Positions 24,101-36,206 of a stretch of DNA of 64,000 bases are shown here, piece by piece. The stretch is from Maniola hyperantus (Eukaryota; Arthropoda; Insecta; Lepidoptera; Nymphalidae), in the NCBI RefSeq assembly GCF_902806685.2, contig NC_048547.1:11605196-11669195 (forward strand), written 5' to 3'. The notes beneath the pieces were generated by a model. It was given only the letters and a program-made list of their open reading frames with translations, ran no database searches and was not told the origin of the DNA. Position 1 is the stretch's first letter, and every line of letters starts with the position of its first letter. A program made the translations under genes and the position numbers.

Positions 24101-25392
24101 GTTCCCTTCCCGATTGTCATCTCGACCTGCCGCGTACCTACCTTACTTAAATATTATTTATGTTATGAATAGAGTTTACAGTACAAATAACTAACAGGTG
24201 TGCTAATACATTTGGCATTGGATGCAATAATTGTAGCAAATACCTAGGTAGTTCACTATAAGTCATCAGTATATTATTGTTCCAGTAATTATGTACTACC
24301 TACCATTATTTCTATGCATTACCTAATTAGGTATCTACTTAAGTACCTACCTACTTGACCACTGTATGTTAAAACTTAAATTAAAATAAGTAGGTAACTA
24401 AATAAAACATTAGGTAGGTAAATAATTTTAAGTAAGCGTAGGTGTTTTAGGTAAGTGTAGGTAAAACACTAAAAAATTATAAAAAAAAAAATATTAGGTA
24501 GGTAGTAATTTATGCACTTCAGCTTTATCTTTCTATGTATTTAAACAATGGTATTAGAGCTGATACACCTAACACTAACAATATCATGTGCAAAATAAAA
24601 CATGTTGCTTACGTGTGTAATACAATGCGCATTGCAATTTTGAACTTTATCGTATTGTCTTATGGATGAAAACTGCTTTGAATATCTTACTCTATTTACA
24701 GCTGAATAGATTGCTAAGAGCTAAATGCCTGTAAACCATATCATATTATGTTTAGTGTTATGACATCATAAGTAGGTATGTAGGTAACTGTTGTCAAGTA
24801 GGTAGTACCTATCTATCTATACCTAAGTAGCATAAATATATATAACTAGTACATATATTTACACATAATATATTTATTTTTTACTTAATTTTGATGATTT
24901 TATAAACATAATCTCTATATATAAAAATGAATCGTTGCTAATCGCAAATCTCGAGAACAGCTGAACCGATTCGCTAATTCTTTTTTTATAATATTCCTTG
25001 AAGTACGAGGATGGTTCTTACGGAGGGAAAAATTAAAAAATTGTAAGTATTAAAAAAAATAACTAAAGAATCGACTGAGGCGGTACGAAGTTCGCCGGGT
25101 CAGCTAGTATTATAATAATTATGTCTCAATCGTCTCAATAAGCTTTCATTCAACCACTATGGTTGTCATGGTGCGTTAAAATAAAACAAAAGAAAATCGA
25201 GGTGTTATTACTACGAAAATATGCAAAATGAGATCTTTTCAATAGTCAGACCGGCGCGACGTGTTGGCCAAAGTAAAAATGTTTGCACGGTAAAACTAAT
25301 CATCTAGTCCAAAATAACACGTTTCTATGCAAAGTACGGAAATAGAAAAACGTTACCTCAGTTTTCCCATCGTAGATTGTAGGAAAAACCAT
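18119..25392 (-). CDS. PK: Pyruvate kinase
   Basis: Final glycolytic step: phosphoenolpyruvate and ADP to pyruvate and ATP, cytosolic, K+ and Mg2+ dependent. Ten coding exons join in phase: 25392-25357, 23255-23123, 22973-22750, 22134-21912, 21782-21676, 20870-20724, 19964-19863, 19482-19237, 18993-18771, 18279-18119 (stop TAA). The product is 533 aa, the usual insect length. Visible motifs: RMNFSHGSHEYH (78-89), DTKGPEIRTG (118-127), the active-site signature IKIISKIENHQG with K275, VARGDLGIEIP (298-307), TRAETSDVANAILDG and SGETAKGDYPLE (activating-ion and substrate region), and C-terminal GWRQGSGFTNTMRVM. The B domain spans about 128-230. The first 12 codons (MVFPTIYDGKTE, donor GAG|GTAACG) are chosen because a GC-rich stretch that could be the 5' UTR or promoter lies just upstream. 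An equally in-phase 12-codon alternative is at 29132-29097. Exons from 23255 on are secure; the start is not. Confidence 0.93.
18415..18770 (-). repeat. Array of decayed copies of the pyruvate kinase exon 9 donor
   Basis: The true exon 9 end and donor read GAGGTCAACTCACCCTGG on the plus strand (18759). Eight related blocks follow inside the last intron at about 18422, 18462, 18502, 18549, 18587, 18627, 18668 and 18719, for example AAGGTCAACTCACTCTGGC and AAGGTCACCTTACCCTGCC, separated by GACAGGCAGCACTGA-like strings that echo the exon's GATGGGCAGCAC. The period is about 38-51 bp. At least two copies (18502, 18719) keep a consensus donor in transcript sense (GTGAGT, GTAAGG). Confidence 0.8.
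19238..22749. other. Pyruvate kinase mid-gene introns, nothing distinctive
   Basis: The intron sequence between exons 3 and 8 contains no repeat family that I could match elsewhere in the window. The open frame at 20468-20692 is GC-rich in part but crosses stops in related frames and has no motif I recognise. Confidence 0.35.
23398..23547. mobile_element. Small MITE-like element, copy 2 of 2
   Basis: Matches 278-415 through GACCTTAATGGCCTTGTTAT, AAGCTCAAGTTCATCCACAT and TTCAAGGACAGTAGGTCTA. The terminal repeats are more degraded than in the first copy. Confidence 0.5.
24003..24138. mobile_element. GC-rich MITE with TAGTACGCGAC ends, copy 1
   Basis: Left end TAGTACGCGAC..GGCAATCGGGG, right end CCCGATTGTCATCTCGACC then CGCGTA, roughly inverted. 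It shares TATGAGGCG, GGGGAC and GTGCGGGGCGTTCCCT with 50885-51034. It sits in pyruvate kinase intron 1 and its GC content contrasts with the flanks. Confidence 0.7.
24912..25107 (+). mobile_element. Helitron-like element, family N, short copy
   Basis: Starts TCTCTATATATAAAAATGAA after A, ends with the hairpin GGCGGTACGAAGTTCGCC, then GGGTCAGCTAG before T: the TC...CTAG structure inserted between A and T that marks Helitrons. Interior block CAAATCTCGAGAACAGCTGA is shared with 46892-47309. Confidence 0.75.
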
Positions 25393-25620
25393 ATTTACAC
25401 GATGATTATGAATATTTTTTTTGAAAATACAATAAAATGGTAAAGTCTGCGATGTTAGTGATCTTGAACTGCCCTTTGAAAACTTCTCTCGGCTGCAATC
25501 AAACGCGGACTTGCGTATTGAATGCCGAATCAGAAACGTCGGCGCGCGCATCGACGCGACGACGACGTCGCGCAAGGGTGAGTACAAAAGCACCCAAATA
25601 TTTAACTTTTTACGAATAAT
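25393..25620 (-). promoter_or_regulatory. Possible 5' UTR and promoter of pyruvate kinase
   Basis: The strand just upstream of the chosen start holds a dense run of CpG (25541-25575, GCGCGCATCGACGCGACGAC and on) in otherwise AT-rich DNA, as expected near a transcription start. No TATA box or initiator can be assigned with confidence. Confidence 0.3.
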
Positions 25621-28600
25621 CATCAACCAAATCCTTTTGCATTAAAGCCCCTTCAGTAAATATCTCTAGTTACTAACTAAGTGCTTCAACTTTCGACAGT
25701 TTTCATTCACAAATGCTTAGGTAATCTAAATAATTAAGTAGGTAGCATATATCTATTTTAAACATCTAAAAGGGTGCCAAAACTGTGCCAATACTTGCTG
25801 AGTCTTTGCTGAGTACTGTCACTATCACATCCGTGATTTTTCAAGTTTACAAGTTATTTCCTTTAACGATTTTCCGGCAACTTAAAAGTTCCCGCTATTT
25901 TTTGTCATTTTTACGATCGCCATTTTTTTTTTGAAATAAAATTGTCATTTGTCGTTTTTAATAAAACGTAGTGATTATATACTCTTTGGTTTTTAACTTC
26001 CGCTTCCATTTTAGAGCAATACAAGCAGTTAACAACATTTGGTACACTTAAAATGATTTTTTTAAAATATCTTCTTAAGGTTTTTGTGTTTGTTTGGTAG
26101 AAGTAGATACGATAGAAGTAGTTCTACAGTTACGAATTTGGTAATTGAAACAGTGTTACCTATATTCTAAGGTGTGAATAAAAGGAATGTACCTACTTAA
26201 TTAGTGAAATAAAGAAAGTAAGTAGATATTTATAATTTATATCATCTACATATAAATAAAAATCGATGTTTGTTTGTTTGTGTTCTATACATTGCTAAAC
26301 CCGCATTAATCAGATTGTGATGAAACTTTGGTATAGTGAAAATCTAGATATCTATATGAATAAAAAACTTTTTATGTTTGCGAAAGTTCTGTGTTTTACG
26401 TTTTAAATTAGACTTTCTGTTTGGGTGAGTTATATTTTTAACCGACTTTTAAAAAGGAGGATATTCTCTATTGAACCCGTGTTTTTTTGATACAACTCTT
26501 AAATCCTGATGCTGTAAGGTTACTGCCCGCCTAAGATAGACAAATTCTGAACTATTCATAGTGAATTAATGCTTTAGGTACCCAGGCAACGGCTTTATGA
26601 TTAAACTCGCTCTCAACTCTTCAATACTACACTCCTAAACCATAGGGGTTCAGGAACTGTTCCTGGTGAAATGATATTTAAAAAATTGATACATCATTGA
26701 ACTCCAAGTCCCAACTCGTCAATCCTGATGTTACAAAGTACTCAACTGATTTGGAAATTTCTGTAGGTATCAACTGGGTCGCATTTCGCCGGGTTTTTTT
26801 ATTTTACGTGGCATTGCAACTCATGCCGGCTATAGCTAGTTTATAGTAAAGATCACAAGGCACATTACAAGGAAAGCAAAGCAATGATCACAACTGAACT
26901 GATTGAAAACAGCTAATCCAATCCAATCCAATCCATCAGCCTGTTTGCGTCCACTGCTGGATATAGGCCAAGAGCGCGCCACCAAACACTCAGCCTTCCT
27001 CATCCACCAGCTCCCCTCCACTTTCTTCAGGTCATCGGTCCAGCGGGCTGGAGGTCGTCCCATACTGCGCAGAAAACAGCTAATGGCTGTTTTCAATTCA
27101 GTTCAGGTAATAATAAATCAATTAACTAGGTACTTAATAATGTACCTACCTGCCTTTTCGTTTCGATGTTTGAGTAGGTAGATGTTCTTGATTATGTTAA
27201 AATAATAAAATTAGGTACCTACTCCGCACTTAATGTCTTTTATATTTTATACAAACTTTATTCATAAAATCTATGACAGTGATTTATAGTAGTAGGAGTG
27301 TGATTTGTAAGTTGCAGTTGTTGTTCTTATTTAAAAATCTGGAAATTTTAGTTTTATATAGTTTTGAATGATGCCATAGGTAGTAGGTAGGTAGGTACAT
27401 CAATATAAAAGATGTAATATAAACAATTTTTTATATAAAAGACTGTATTATATTGATGTACCTACTTATTTCAGCTTAGAATCCTAAATATTATGTTTTC
27501 TGCTATGGAAGCCTCCATAAGTAAAAACATGGGATTACTTAAACATAGAATAAGAATTATGGTAAGCAATCAGCATATGTTAAAAAATTAAGTGTCAAAT
27601 CCGTTTACAGTTAATCCAGGGATATAATTTATAAACCCCATTTTTTAAACTTGCCGTCATTTTCCCCTTAGCTTTCATTAGACAGACTCAACTGTCCAGC
27701 ATGTGTTAAAATTCAATTTACAAATGCTTCTTTGTATATAAACGACTCGCACGCCACCAATTATTGTACATCGATGATCAAAACCATTCCCATTTCCCAG
27801 TCCCAATAACAACTGAACCATAACTAGTTACCTAGGTATCCATTGTTTGGGTATAGGTACACTATTTGTTTATTTTTATATACTTATTAAGTATATAATT
27901 TATTTATTTATATTTATTTAGTACCAACTAGGTATTATAGTAGTATTATTCATATAGGATTTTAATTAGACAGGAGGGAAGTAAAAATTGTAGATAATAA
28001 TATAGTTTTATAATTTGAGGATTAAATCATTACCTAGAATTTAATGTTTTAAATACTTGAAAAACTGATAGATAATTATTATTATTTGTCTAAAATTCAC
28101 TAATTGTAGAGCAGGCATGGGCGTGACAATTTTGATGTAAACTTACATCCTTGATAATAAGTACCTACCTATAGAAAATTCTAGCTTCCTATTAGGTATT
28201 TTAGAATCTAGACGAGTATGAATCTTAATATCCTACCTCCCTAGGTAGGTACTTGTTTAAACTAATATCTGACTATTTGAGAGTATAAAATTTAGTTCAT
28301 AAAATTATAGTTAGTTATTCATGTATTACCGGCGCGTTAAAGGTAGGAACATGAAAATATTAACTCCAATGTAACCTAAGAAGGTGCTTCCTATTTATGA
28401 TTATGAAAACATCTTTTAAAGGTTCTTATCCATAAACTATACTAGAATCTAATTACTTACAAATGCCATTTATATTTCAGCAGATGCCACGACCGAGTAA
28501 AATAAGTTAATAAAGTTTGTCCAAAAATTATACGTCAATGTATAAATAGTTTGACAGCAAGTATGAAGTCAAGGCGGAGTTTTAGAGGTCATTGCAATGT

Positions 28601-29096
28601 TACAAGTACACACTACGAGACAGTCATTTTTACGCTAGCTACATTGTGAATTTAACAGATAAGTAATTTTGCATTTCAAGTAGGTAACTATTGAATTTTT
28701 GTTTTAGCATGATCTCTCACGTAAGTACTGATAAGTTTATAATCATTATTTTTCACAATTTAGGCACTTGTAGAGCCAAATATAATCTGATCGCCAAATT
28801 AAATAAAAGCTTCCTTGCCAACACACCATTGCCTAAGTTGATAATCAACTTTGATTCCGATTTCTGTATCATCTGGTTCTGGAACATCTGGTTGTACGTG
28901 TAGGTACCCACCTACTGTTGTATATGTACAAGAAAGATTTCATATAGGTACTTACTTACCTACCTACTTATACCTCGTAACAAAAGTAGGTATGTAATGT
29001 AAAACTGTATAAATAAACTAGGTATCTTTTTGCTTAACAAATACGTAAACCGTACCAAAAGGCATTAGAACACTATTCAAATAATACACTACTCAC
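25621..29096. other. AT-rich intergenic or first-intron DNA
   Basis: Very AT-rich with many TAGGTACCTACC-type runs and a short AATCC repeat near 26916. The only identifiable item is the LINE fragment at 26925-27062. If the alternative first exon at 29097-29132 is used, this is pyruvate kinase intron. Confidence 0.4.
26925..27062 (-). mobile_element. RTE-type LINE fragment, C-terminal end
   Basis: The minus strand encodes GRPPARWTDDLKKVEGSWW and RKAE, the region usually seen after the reverse transcriptase domain of RTE-like LINEs, then the CTGTTTGCGTCCACTGCTGG block also found at 54500-54650. Strongly 5'-truncated. Confidence 0.65.
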
Positions 29097-29132
29097 TTTT
29101 AAGATTCTATTTCTTGATTCAACCGCCTTCAT
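29097..29132 (-). other. PK: Alternative first coding exon of pyruvate kinase (candidate)
   Basis: ATG at 29132 opens MKAVESRNRILK and is followed directly by a consensus donor (AAA|GTGAGT). Like the start at 25392 it contributes exactly 12 codons and ends in phase 0, so it would splice in frame to the exon at 23255. TATATAAA lies immediately before the ATG, too close to be its TATA box. It may be a second promoter's exon or chance. Confidence 0.3.
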
Positions 29133-29439
29133 TTTATATACTTTTTTCCTGTTTTAATCGACACGTCTTTTATTATCAACAGCAAGCTAGCTTTTAGAAG
29201 ATTGTCTCATTTGACCGTTTCGGAAGATAAAAACATCGACTCTTATCTCTACGGCTGTCAATAAACTTTACCCTTAGCCGATCGGTTAATATAACTTACT
29301 TAGGTATAAGATTATTTTTACTTATCTTTATGATTGTGTTAAATCGTGATAATGGTAAGGAATTTCTTTGACATGCCTAGTCATTTTTGTTTCCACTGTA
29401 TAGTTAGTAGGGTAGTGCACTCTCAAAATTAGTTTATTT

Positions 29440-29868
29440 AAAAAAACCGCCCAAAAGCGAGCCAGGCTCGCGCACCGGGGGTTCTGTAAGTTCGGGTATT
29501 TTTTTTCAACATTTCGCACGATGAATCAAAAACCATAATGCATAAAAATAAATAAAAATCTGTTTAAGAATGTGTAGGTAAAGCCCTTTCATATGGTAGG
29601 TACCCCACTTGGTATATAGTTATTTTACTTTGAAAATTTAAAATATATTTTATTGTGATGTAACCACAAATTCACGGTTTTCGGATTTATTCCTTAACTT
29701 GTGCTATAAGATCTACCAACGTACCAAATTCATGATTCTAGGTCAACCCTATATGTTTTCTTGACTGACACGACGGACAAACAGACAGACAGATAGACAG
29801 ACAACGAAGTGATCCTATAAGGGTTCCTTTTTTCCTTTTAAAGTACCTACGGAACGCTTAAAATATAA
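29440..29868. mobile_element. Repeat with GGTTCCGTAC ends, copy 2
   Basis: Same orientation as 10973-11398: ACCGCCCAAAAGCGAGCCAG, TCAACATTTCGCAC, CTTTCATATGGTAGGTACCC, TAAGGGTTCCTTTTTTCC. More diverged, so older. Confidence 0.65.
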
Positions 29869-30149
29869 ATCAGAATATGTATCAATGTACCTACCTAATG
29901 TTTTAGCATAAAAAATATTTTAAATAGAAAGTGACAATCATTAAAATAGGTATTTGCCGAATAACAATTTAAGTGAATACGCAAGGAGTAAATGTAAAAT
30001 CTAAAAAGGTTTACAAACCCTGCCTTTTAAAATAAAATTTTGAAGGTCAAATAGGCAACTGTGTTCATTAAAATAAAAACTAAAAAAAATATAGTACCTA
30101 CATATTCAAGATTAAGCCGAGATAATAAGTAGGTATTATTATTATTAAT

Positions 30150-30240
30150 AAGTTTTTTTTTTTTTTTATTCATTATAGGTGTACGCTTGACCACAATCAC
30201 ACCTGATGGGAAGTGATGATGTGGCCTAAGATGGGACGCG
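30150..30240. mobile_element. LINE 3'-tail-like fragment
   Basis: A long T run is followed by TTGACCACAATCACACCTG and GATGGGAAGTGATGATG, the same kind of tail as at 9340-9435. Confidence 0.4.
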
Positions 30241-31488
30241 GAAGTACTTAATAATACTTAAGTATATCTACTACATAGCTCACACCCGTGACGTCAGTGT
30301 AGATTTAAGCTTTTTAAATGATTGTGATCAATATACATAGGTATAATACATACCTACTTACATTTTTAGTTCGCACGCGCCATTTTAACTTGTGTCAACT
30401 GTCATCAGAGTATGAAGTGAGTCGTGGGTATATAGTGTATTATCTATGGGTTTGAGGCAGGCACAGAGTACTTTTTACATATGGAAAGAGGCAGGTTTGG
30501 ACGCCCGCCACACCCGCGCTGTCATAGTTATAGTGTTGCACGAGTCCATATCGACCACATATATCGATTTCGCCTTGCTCATATTTTTATATAGTTTAGG
30601 AATTAGTTCTAAGTTCTAACCTTCCAAAACGGTTGTTTTAATGGTAAATAATTATATTATTATTAGTCAGAAAGAAAATCTTGACAAATAAAACAGATTA
30701 GGCATGATTAAATTAAATTTATTCCAATCAAATTTACAATGAAAAGTGAGTTTCCGTATATTTTCAACTCATTAGTATAACTACTGACAAGAATTTTGCC
30801 TTTTTCAAAGGCTTTTGGAATGGCAACCGCAACAAAATATACAGCTTATAAATAGAAAAGCAATCACCACGAAATAAAGTTTTTACAGTAGTTAAAAGTA
30901 GAAACAAACATTTTGTGAGAAAGAAAACTAACGCATATATGTAATTTAACTCCTCGCGCGCCATTTTAATTTTGTGTCACTAGTGTCCATGTCAAAAGAA
31001 CGATTTTAGTCCTTATTTTCTGATTTTAGTTCCTGGCGCGTAAGAAGTCATTTTGTACCGACTATACAAATGTCTTTTAATTGATTATTATAAATCCAAA
31101 CAAATAATTTAAAAGCATAAATCATTTTTCCGACATAACGTCAATTGAAAACGTCGCCCCTGGTTGCCCTGGGCTGTATGCCGATTTACAACCTTTGGAC
31201 CAGGCAGCGGGATAACTCACTAACTCATCACTGAATGAAAGCCATCAAAAACTCGTTTGACATTTATTTTTAATTCATTGAAGGTTTGTTACGAAATATT
31301 TTTATTACTCTCAGTGAAACAGCAATGTAGAACAAACCAATGTCAAATGAGTGATTATCACTAAGTTAGCGAATCACCCGCAGGTAGGCAGGTAGTGCGG
31401 ATAGCTTCCTCCCTGTAGGCTAGTAGGTGGCCGATGCACAAAAGCTCCTCGCCCCCTTGCTCCAGCAGCCACCGCCAGTGGATATTTA
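30241..31488. other. Intergenic, no gene seen
   Basis: AT-rich. The block 31209-31378 has weakly inverted ends (GGGATAACTCACTAACTCAT against GTTAGCGAATCACCC) and may be an old MITE. Nothing else can be named. Confidence 0.35.
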
Positions 31489-31620
31489 ATTTTTAGGGTT
31501 CCGTACCTCAAAAGGAAACAGGACACTTCGTTGTCTGTCTGGCTGACGTGTCTGTCCAAGATCCGTCAAACGAATCATAACTAATAGGGTACGTTCTATT
31601 GACCTAGAATCATAATTGGC
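31489..31620 (-). mobile_element. Repeat with GGTTCCGTAC ends, fragment
   Basis: TTTTTAGGGTTCCGTACCTC and GACACTTCGTTGTCTGTCTG match one end of the element at 41289-41706. Confidence 0.6.
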
Positions 31621-32685
31621 AGGTAGCGAAATTCTGTTTGAAGTAATAAGCTATTGTCGGGAGTTGGTAGCCCACGTTGCGCACGTACCACGGGGAGTCT
31701 GTGGCCATTTACTTTCTCATGGGCATTATATAACATTTAAATCTGTATACATTATATTCAATGAATATACATGTCTAATTTATTTTTCTATTAAATAAAC
31801 AGGTATTTCCACAGATGAAAATAGTATTTTTTTAATTGATTTTTAATTATTTTTGTGTAATATAATTTAGTAAAGCAATTAATTGTCCTGTTTTAATGCA
31901 TTAATAAAATTTCGTAATATTAAACGATCAAATAAAATGTTTCAATAGACATACAGACTAGGTAACCTACGATTGAATAAAAATATTCATGGTGTTCATT
32001 ATATTTTTCTCGTCATTCCCTACTTAATTTTTACTTTATTTATATAACAAAGGGGATGGGACATGGATTTGAAGAAAGATTCAATGTTCGTGAAATGTTC
32101 TTAATTTTGGTTTATTGCGTTATTTTTTTTCTTAGTTTTAATAGATTTCGAGACATAGAATAATATCTAAAAAGAAAACATGAGCATTCAACAGTCACCA
32201 AGTAGAAAAATAGTTGCTTGTAGGAAAGGCAAGTTCTAAAACCATAGCAAATTCGTATTTGTATCGTTAAAATATTATTAAGAAAGCAGTCGTATGTATA
32301 TCAAGCAAGCAATATAATATCGTTGTGGTTCTGATATTTATGTTAGTACAACAAAAAATATGAGTTTTACAATATCAAAAAAAAAAAAAAAATTGTGACA
32401 CCTAATTTTAAGATAAGGTTCACAGAAGAAATTCTAAGTAATAAGGAACTTTCTAGGGCGTGTCCTTTAAAAGCCTCATAGATGGCGCTGTTCCGTTTAT
32501 GTTTCATTTGGTAGGAAAAAGATGCTTATCTTTTATACCGAAAAATTAAAAGGTTCTCAGGGATTTCTAAAACCTAAATCCAAGTGAACGAAGTCGCGGG
32601 AATCATTTAGGATAATAGTGTCAAAACCAGGTGAGGTTATAAATACAATTAGTGTAATTTAGGCAGTGATTCAGGTTTCTAAAAA

Positions 32686-32894
32686 TCCATACTAATATTA
32701 TAAATGCGAAAGTGTGTCTGTCTGTCTGCTAGCTTTTCACGGCCCAACCGTTCAATTGACTTTCAAGAAATTTGGTATAGAGATAGCTTACATCCCGGGA
32801 ACGGACATAGGCTTCTTTTTGTCCCGGAAAATTTGAGTTACCGCGGGATTTAAAAATCTAAATCCACGCGGACGAAGGCGCGGGAATCATCTAG
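32686..32894 (+). mobile_element. Helitron-like element, family A, complete
   Basis: Begins TCCATACTAATATTATAAAT after A and ends CCACGCGGACGAAGGCGCGG then GAATCATCTAG before T. It has both termini, so it serves as the reference copy of the family here. Length about 209 bp, no coding capacity. Confidence 0.75.
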
Positions 32895-33690
32895 TGTTAA
32901 ATAAACTACTCTCAGCTTTTGTTAAGCAAACTAGCACGAAAGTTCGATTTAAGAAATAATCTACGTCCTTCTTCTAAGGAAACTTAGAAAGGCATGAACA
33001 ACGTCATTTACGAGACTTTGAAGGACTGGAAACTTTCTCATTGAGATGGTATTTTATGTGGGTAGTTAACAAAGTGAAAAATTGAACATTTTTCGTGTTC
33101 AACAAAACAGTGCTACCACGAAGAAAGTGGCATAGTGGTGAGGACGTCGCTATATCAGGTCACATAACAGGTCGTAACAATAAATTTTATAATACAAATT
33201 ATTCTCTCTAGTTTAAAATTTCTCTAACAGGGCAAAGTGCACTTATAACGTTCGTGGTAATACTGTATTTTATATTATTATTTTCTCTTAACTTTTTTAT
33301 TCACAATATTGTTCTATCTTTGAACTATTATTCCAGTAATAAATGATTAAGGCCAAGTAATAAAGAAGCTATATTAAGTGTGTCAGTCTGTCTGTATAAT
33401 GTTGAAGGAATTACATGACAGTTCAACAGCTTTGCCTATCTGGAGTTTCAATCAAGAGTTTTATGATAGTTTTTTAGTTAGTATAACAACTTTATGATAG
33501 TTCTAATAAGTTTAAGTGATTTTGTAAAGTGGTGATAATAAAAAAAATACCCGGCTGAGTTTCTTGCGGGCTCTTAGACCTGGGCACATTTGGAACCCTT
33601 GTAACTTTAGTTTTAAGTTCGCGTAAAAATTATCACCACTAAATCATCTTACAAATCCAACAACTGACCATCAAAAAGTGTAATTTATTA

Positions 33691-33894
33691 CAGTTCTTGC
33701 AATTCACGAAGGCGAGTGGACTTTACTTGTGGTTACGTCGGATACACGGGCATTGCGTAAGTGTGCGTGCATGTCGTCGCACCAATCAGTCGCGAGCAAG
33801 CGCTCGCAAACGCACACATTCAGTGTACGTTACTTATACCGATACGACTTAAACACAAGCATGAGCCACTCGCCTTCGTGCATTGCAAGAACTG
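33691..33894. mobile_element. 204-bp MITE with TA target duplication, copy 2
   Basis: Same termini and length as 9839-10042, flanked by TA on both sides. The near identity of the two copies indicates recent movement. Confidence 0.85.
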
Positions 33895-33984
33895 TACCTA
33901 TTTTGAATAAATTATTTGACTTTGACTTTGACTTTGAGTACCATAAATTCAGCCAACAACAAATAGTTGCGACGAAATCAATCA

Positions 33985-34165
33985 CAAGTTCGGGGCCATC
34001 TTCGCGATTGCCGTAGATCACCGTCACGATCCCAATCACCTCTGATTGGTTGACGCTCGCTCACTATTGGCTACAATGCATTGTTACAACAAGAGTGGCA
34101 AATTCAGCCAATCACAACAATTGAGATTGTAATAATGATTGATGCAGTTTTCCCGCAACCGAGGT
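33985..34165. mobile_element. Dispersed MITE-like element, copy 1
   Basis: CACGATCCCAATCACCTCTG, CTATTGGCTACAATGCATTG and GAGATTGTAATAATGATTGA occur in the same order at 63820-64000. The family is non-coding; its exact ends are not clear. Confidence 0.6.
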
Positions 34166-34457
34166 GGCAGTTGTGCAACTAATGATGTGATTAAGATCCA
34201 AGGATTGTTTTCGAGACAAAAACGTTGTGCTTATTTCTAAATAACTATGTAAGATTTTGTCATGAAATTCGTTCCAACAGTATATTAAACAAGATTATCT
34301 TTGTAACTAGCCTATACCCGCGACATTGTCTCTTCCAAATTAGGTACATTGAATATACAAAACGAACACCCTAAATTTTCTGTAAGTATTTTTTTAAAAA
34401 TTTTAACTAGGTATCAATATCATAGTTTTTTCTTTTATTGCGTGTATAATTATAAAA

Positions 34458-34631
34458 TACGCGGCCGAAAGTAATGTGCCTCGCCCTTTAGAAGGAGATA
34501 GCAGATTTGTAGAGCACTGTATCGGTCGTTGAGACCGACAAAACGTCATATAGGTATGAGTGACAGAGACAACGCTTTACAAAGCTGAAATGTCATTCTA
34601 AAGGTCGATGTACATTACTTTCGGCCGCGTA
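34458..34631. mobile_element. MITE with TACGCGGC ends, copy 2 of 3
   Basis: Inverted ends TACGCGGCCGAAAGTAATGT and complement, in the opposite orientation to 11464-11644. Confidence 0.8.
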
Positions 34632-34719
34632 CTGTAAATATTTGTATGACCGAATTACATAATAATACATATAATATTATGTATGACTTATATTGTGTAG
34701 TACATTAGGCCCATAATGG

Positions 34720-34876
34720 GGCTAATTCTCTTGTACACAATCTCTAAACTAAACTAAATTAACGGGTCTAAATCTAGTGCTATCCTTTTCCGCAAGCAAC
34801 ACTTTGAAAGGGAAAGCAATAGATTTAGACGTGTCATTTTATTTTAGTTTAGAGATTGTGTACAACGGAATTAGCC
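34720..34876. mobile_element. MITE with long inverted ends, copy 1
   Basis: Left GGCTAATTCTCTTGTACACA, right end the near-complement of it, together about 34 bp of inverted terminal repeat including AATCTCTAAACTAAA. Related to 35188-35331 and 45179-45302. Confidence 0.75.
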
Positions 34877-35187
34877 ACATTTGTTATTTATATTAGAAAG
34901 TGGTAGAATGTACATTTCACTACATTTGCCGCAATTAACAATGGTTAATATTTATTTCCGTTAAACAATTGATAAATTGAAGGTACAAATTTTTCAAAAA
35001 ATTATTTTTTCCCTTACATACATTTTAGTTCATATTGTCCGATTTTAACAGGCGTTATATGTGATATTGCTATATCTTTATGCTTTACAATATATTGATA
35101 GACTTTGTAATACTCTAGTTTTTAATACATTTTTCGCTACATTCATAATATCACTTCAGGCTGCCACATATTAGATTATTAGTACAT

Positions 35188-35331
35188 TGGTACCAATTCT
35201 GTTACTCAACTTTACTCAACCTTTAAACTAAATTGACAGGTCTAAATTTAGTGCCTTTCGTCTGAAGAGGATATCATTAGTTTTAAAAATGACAATTTAG
35301 TTTAGAGATCGCGCACAACAGAATTGGTACC
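35188..35331. mobile_element. MITE with long inverted ends, copy 2
   Basis: Ends TTGGTACCAATTCTGTT and AACAGAATTGGTACCA are inverted. Inner blocks AAACTAAATTGACAGG and ACAATTTAGTTTAGAGAT follow the first copy. Confidence 0.7.
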
Positions 35332-35589
35332 ATTGCGTCCTATAAATTGTCTTTTCAAAGCGTCAAAAATTAAAATGTTTAGTAAAGTTTAAAAATTCTA
35401 AATAAACTCTATACAACACAAATCATTTAAAATATATTCAGCGCTACAGAAACACTTATATCACTGACGAGTTGAGGGGTGGCGTACTATTGGTAATATA
35501 CCAACAAACATAATATACACAGACTTTTTTGTTCAAAGCAGAGTATTAGCCGACCGGGTGACGGAGGAGCGAGTTCGCCGCGAATAGTT

Positions 35590-35760
35590 TTTTTTAAATA
35601 AATATAGCGAGCAAACGAGCAAGCGGGTCACCTGATGTTAAGTGATTACCGCAGCCCATGAACATTTGCAGCACCAGAGGAGCCGCCGATGCGTTGCCGG
35701 CCTTTTAGGAATTTGTTGGTCCGCCCCTTGAATAACCCCATGTTATAATCTAGTGGGAAC
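35590..35760 (-). mobile_element. LINE 3'-terminal fragment
   Basis: A T-rich start precedes GAGCAAGCGGGTCACCTGAT, AGTGATTACCGCAGCCCATG and CGATGCGTTGCCGGCC, which I take to be the 3' end of a lepidopteran non-LTR element read on the minus strand. Confidence 0.55.
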
Positions 35761-35938
35761 ACCGCCGATGGGAGTTTCGCGCGAATTCATATTATGCGCG
35801 ATGGCAAGCTTCTGGGCGCCAATGCACCGCGTCCAAAAGCATCGCGCGAATTTATAATACGCGCGTAAACCGCGAGTAAAGTCTGTTCACTAACATAGTG
35901 TCGCTACCCAACTTGTGTTTATTATTTACTAGCTGATG

Positions 35939-36145
35939 CCCGCGACTTCGTACGCGTGGATTTAGGTTTTTAAAAATCCTGTGGGAACTCTTAAATTTTC
36001 CGGGATAAAAAGTAGCCTATGTCCTTCCCCGGGTTGCAAGCTACCTATGTACCAAATTTCGTCAAAATCGGTTGAACGGTTGAGCCGTGAAAAGCTAGCA
36101 GACAGACAGACAGCCACACTTTCGCATTTATAATATTAGTATGGA
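35939..36145 (-). mobile_element. Helitron-like element, family A, complete
   Basis: Reverse copy: CTAGCTGATGCCCGCGACTT at the 3' terminus and ATAATATTAGTATGGA at the 5' terminus. Confidence 0.75.
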
Positions 36146-36206
36146 TATTCGTATTTTATTACAATAACCATAAGAATAATGTAGTATTCTATTTTATTCT
36201 TAGAAT

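Noticed and set aside
25437..25619. Arg-rich plus-strand frame followed by GGTGAGTA
   Set aside because: The peptide reflects a CpG-rich run, not a known domain. The region is better explained as the 5' end of pyruvate kinase on the other strand.
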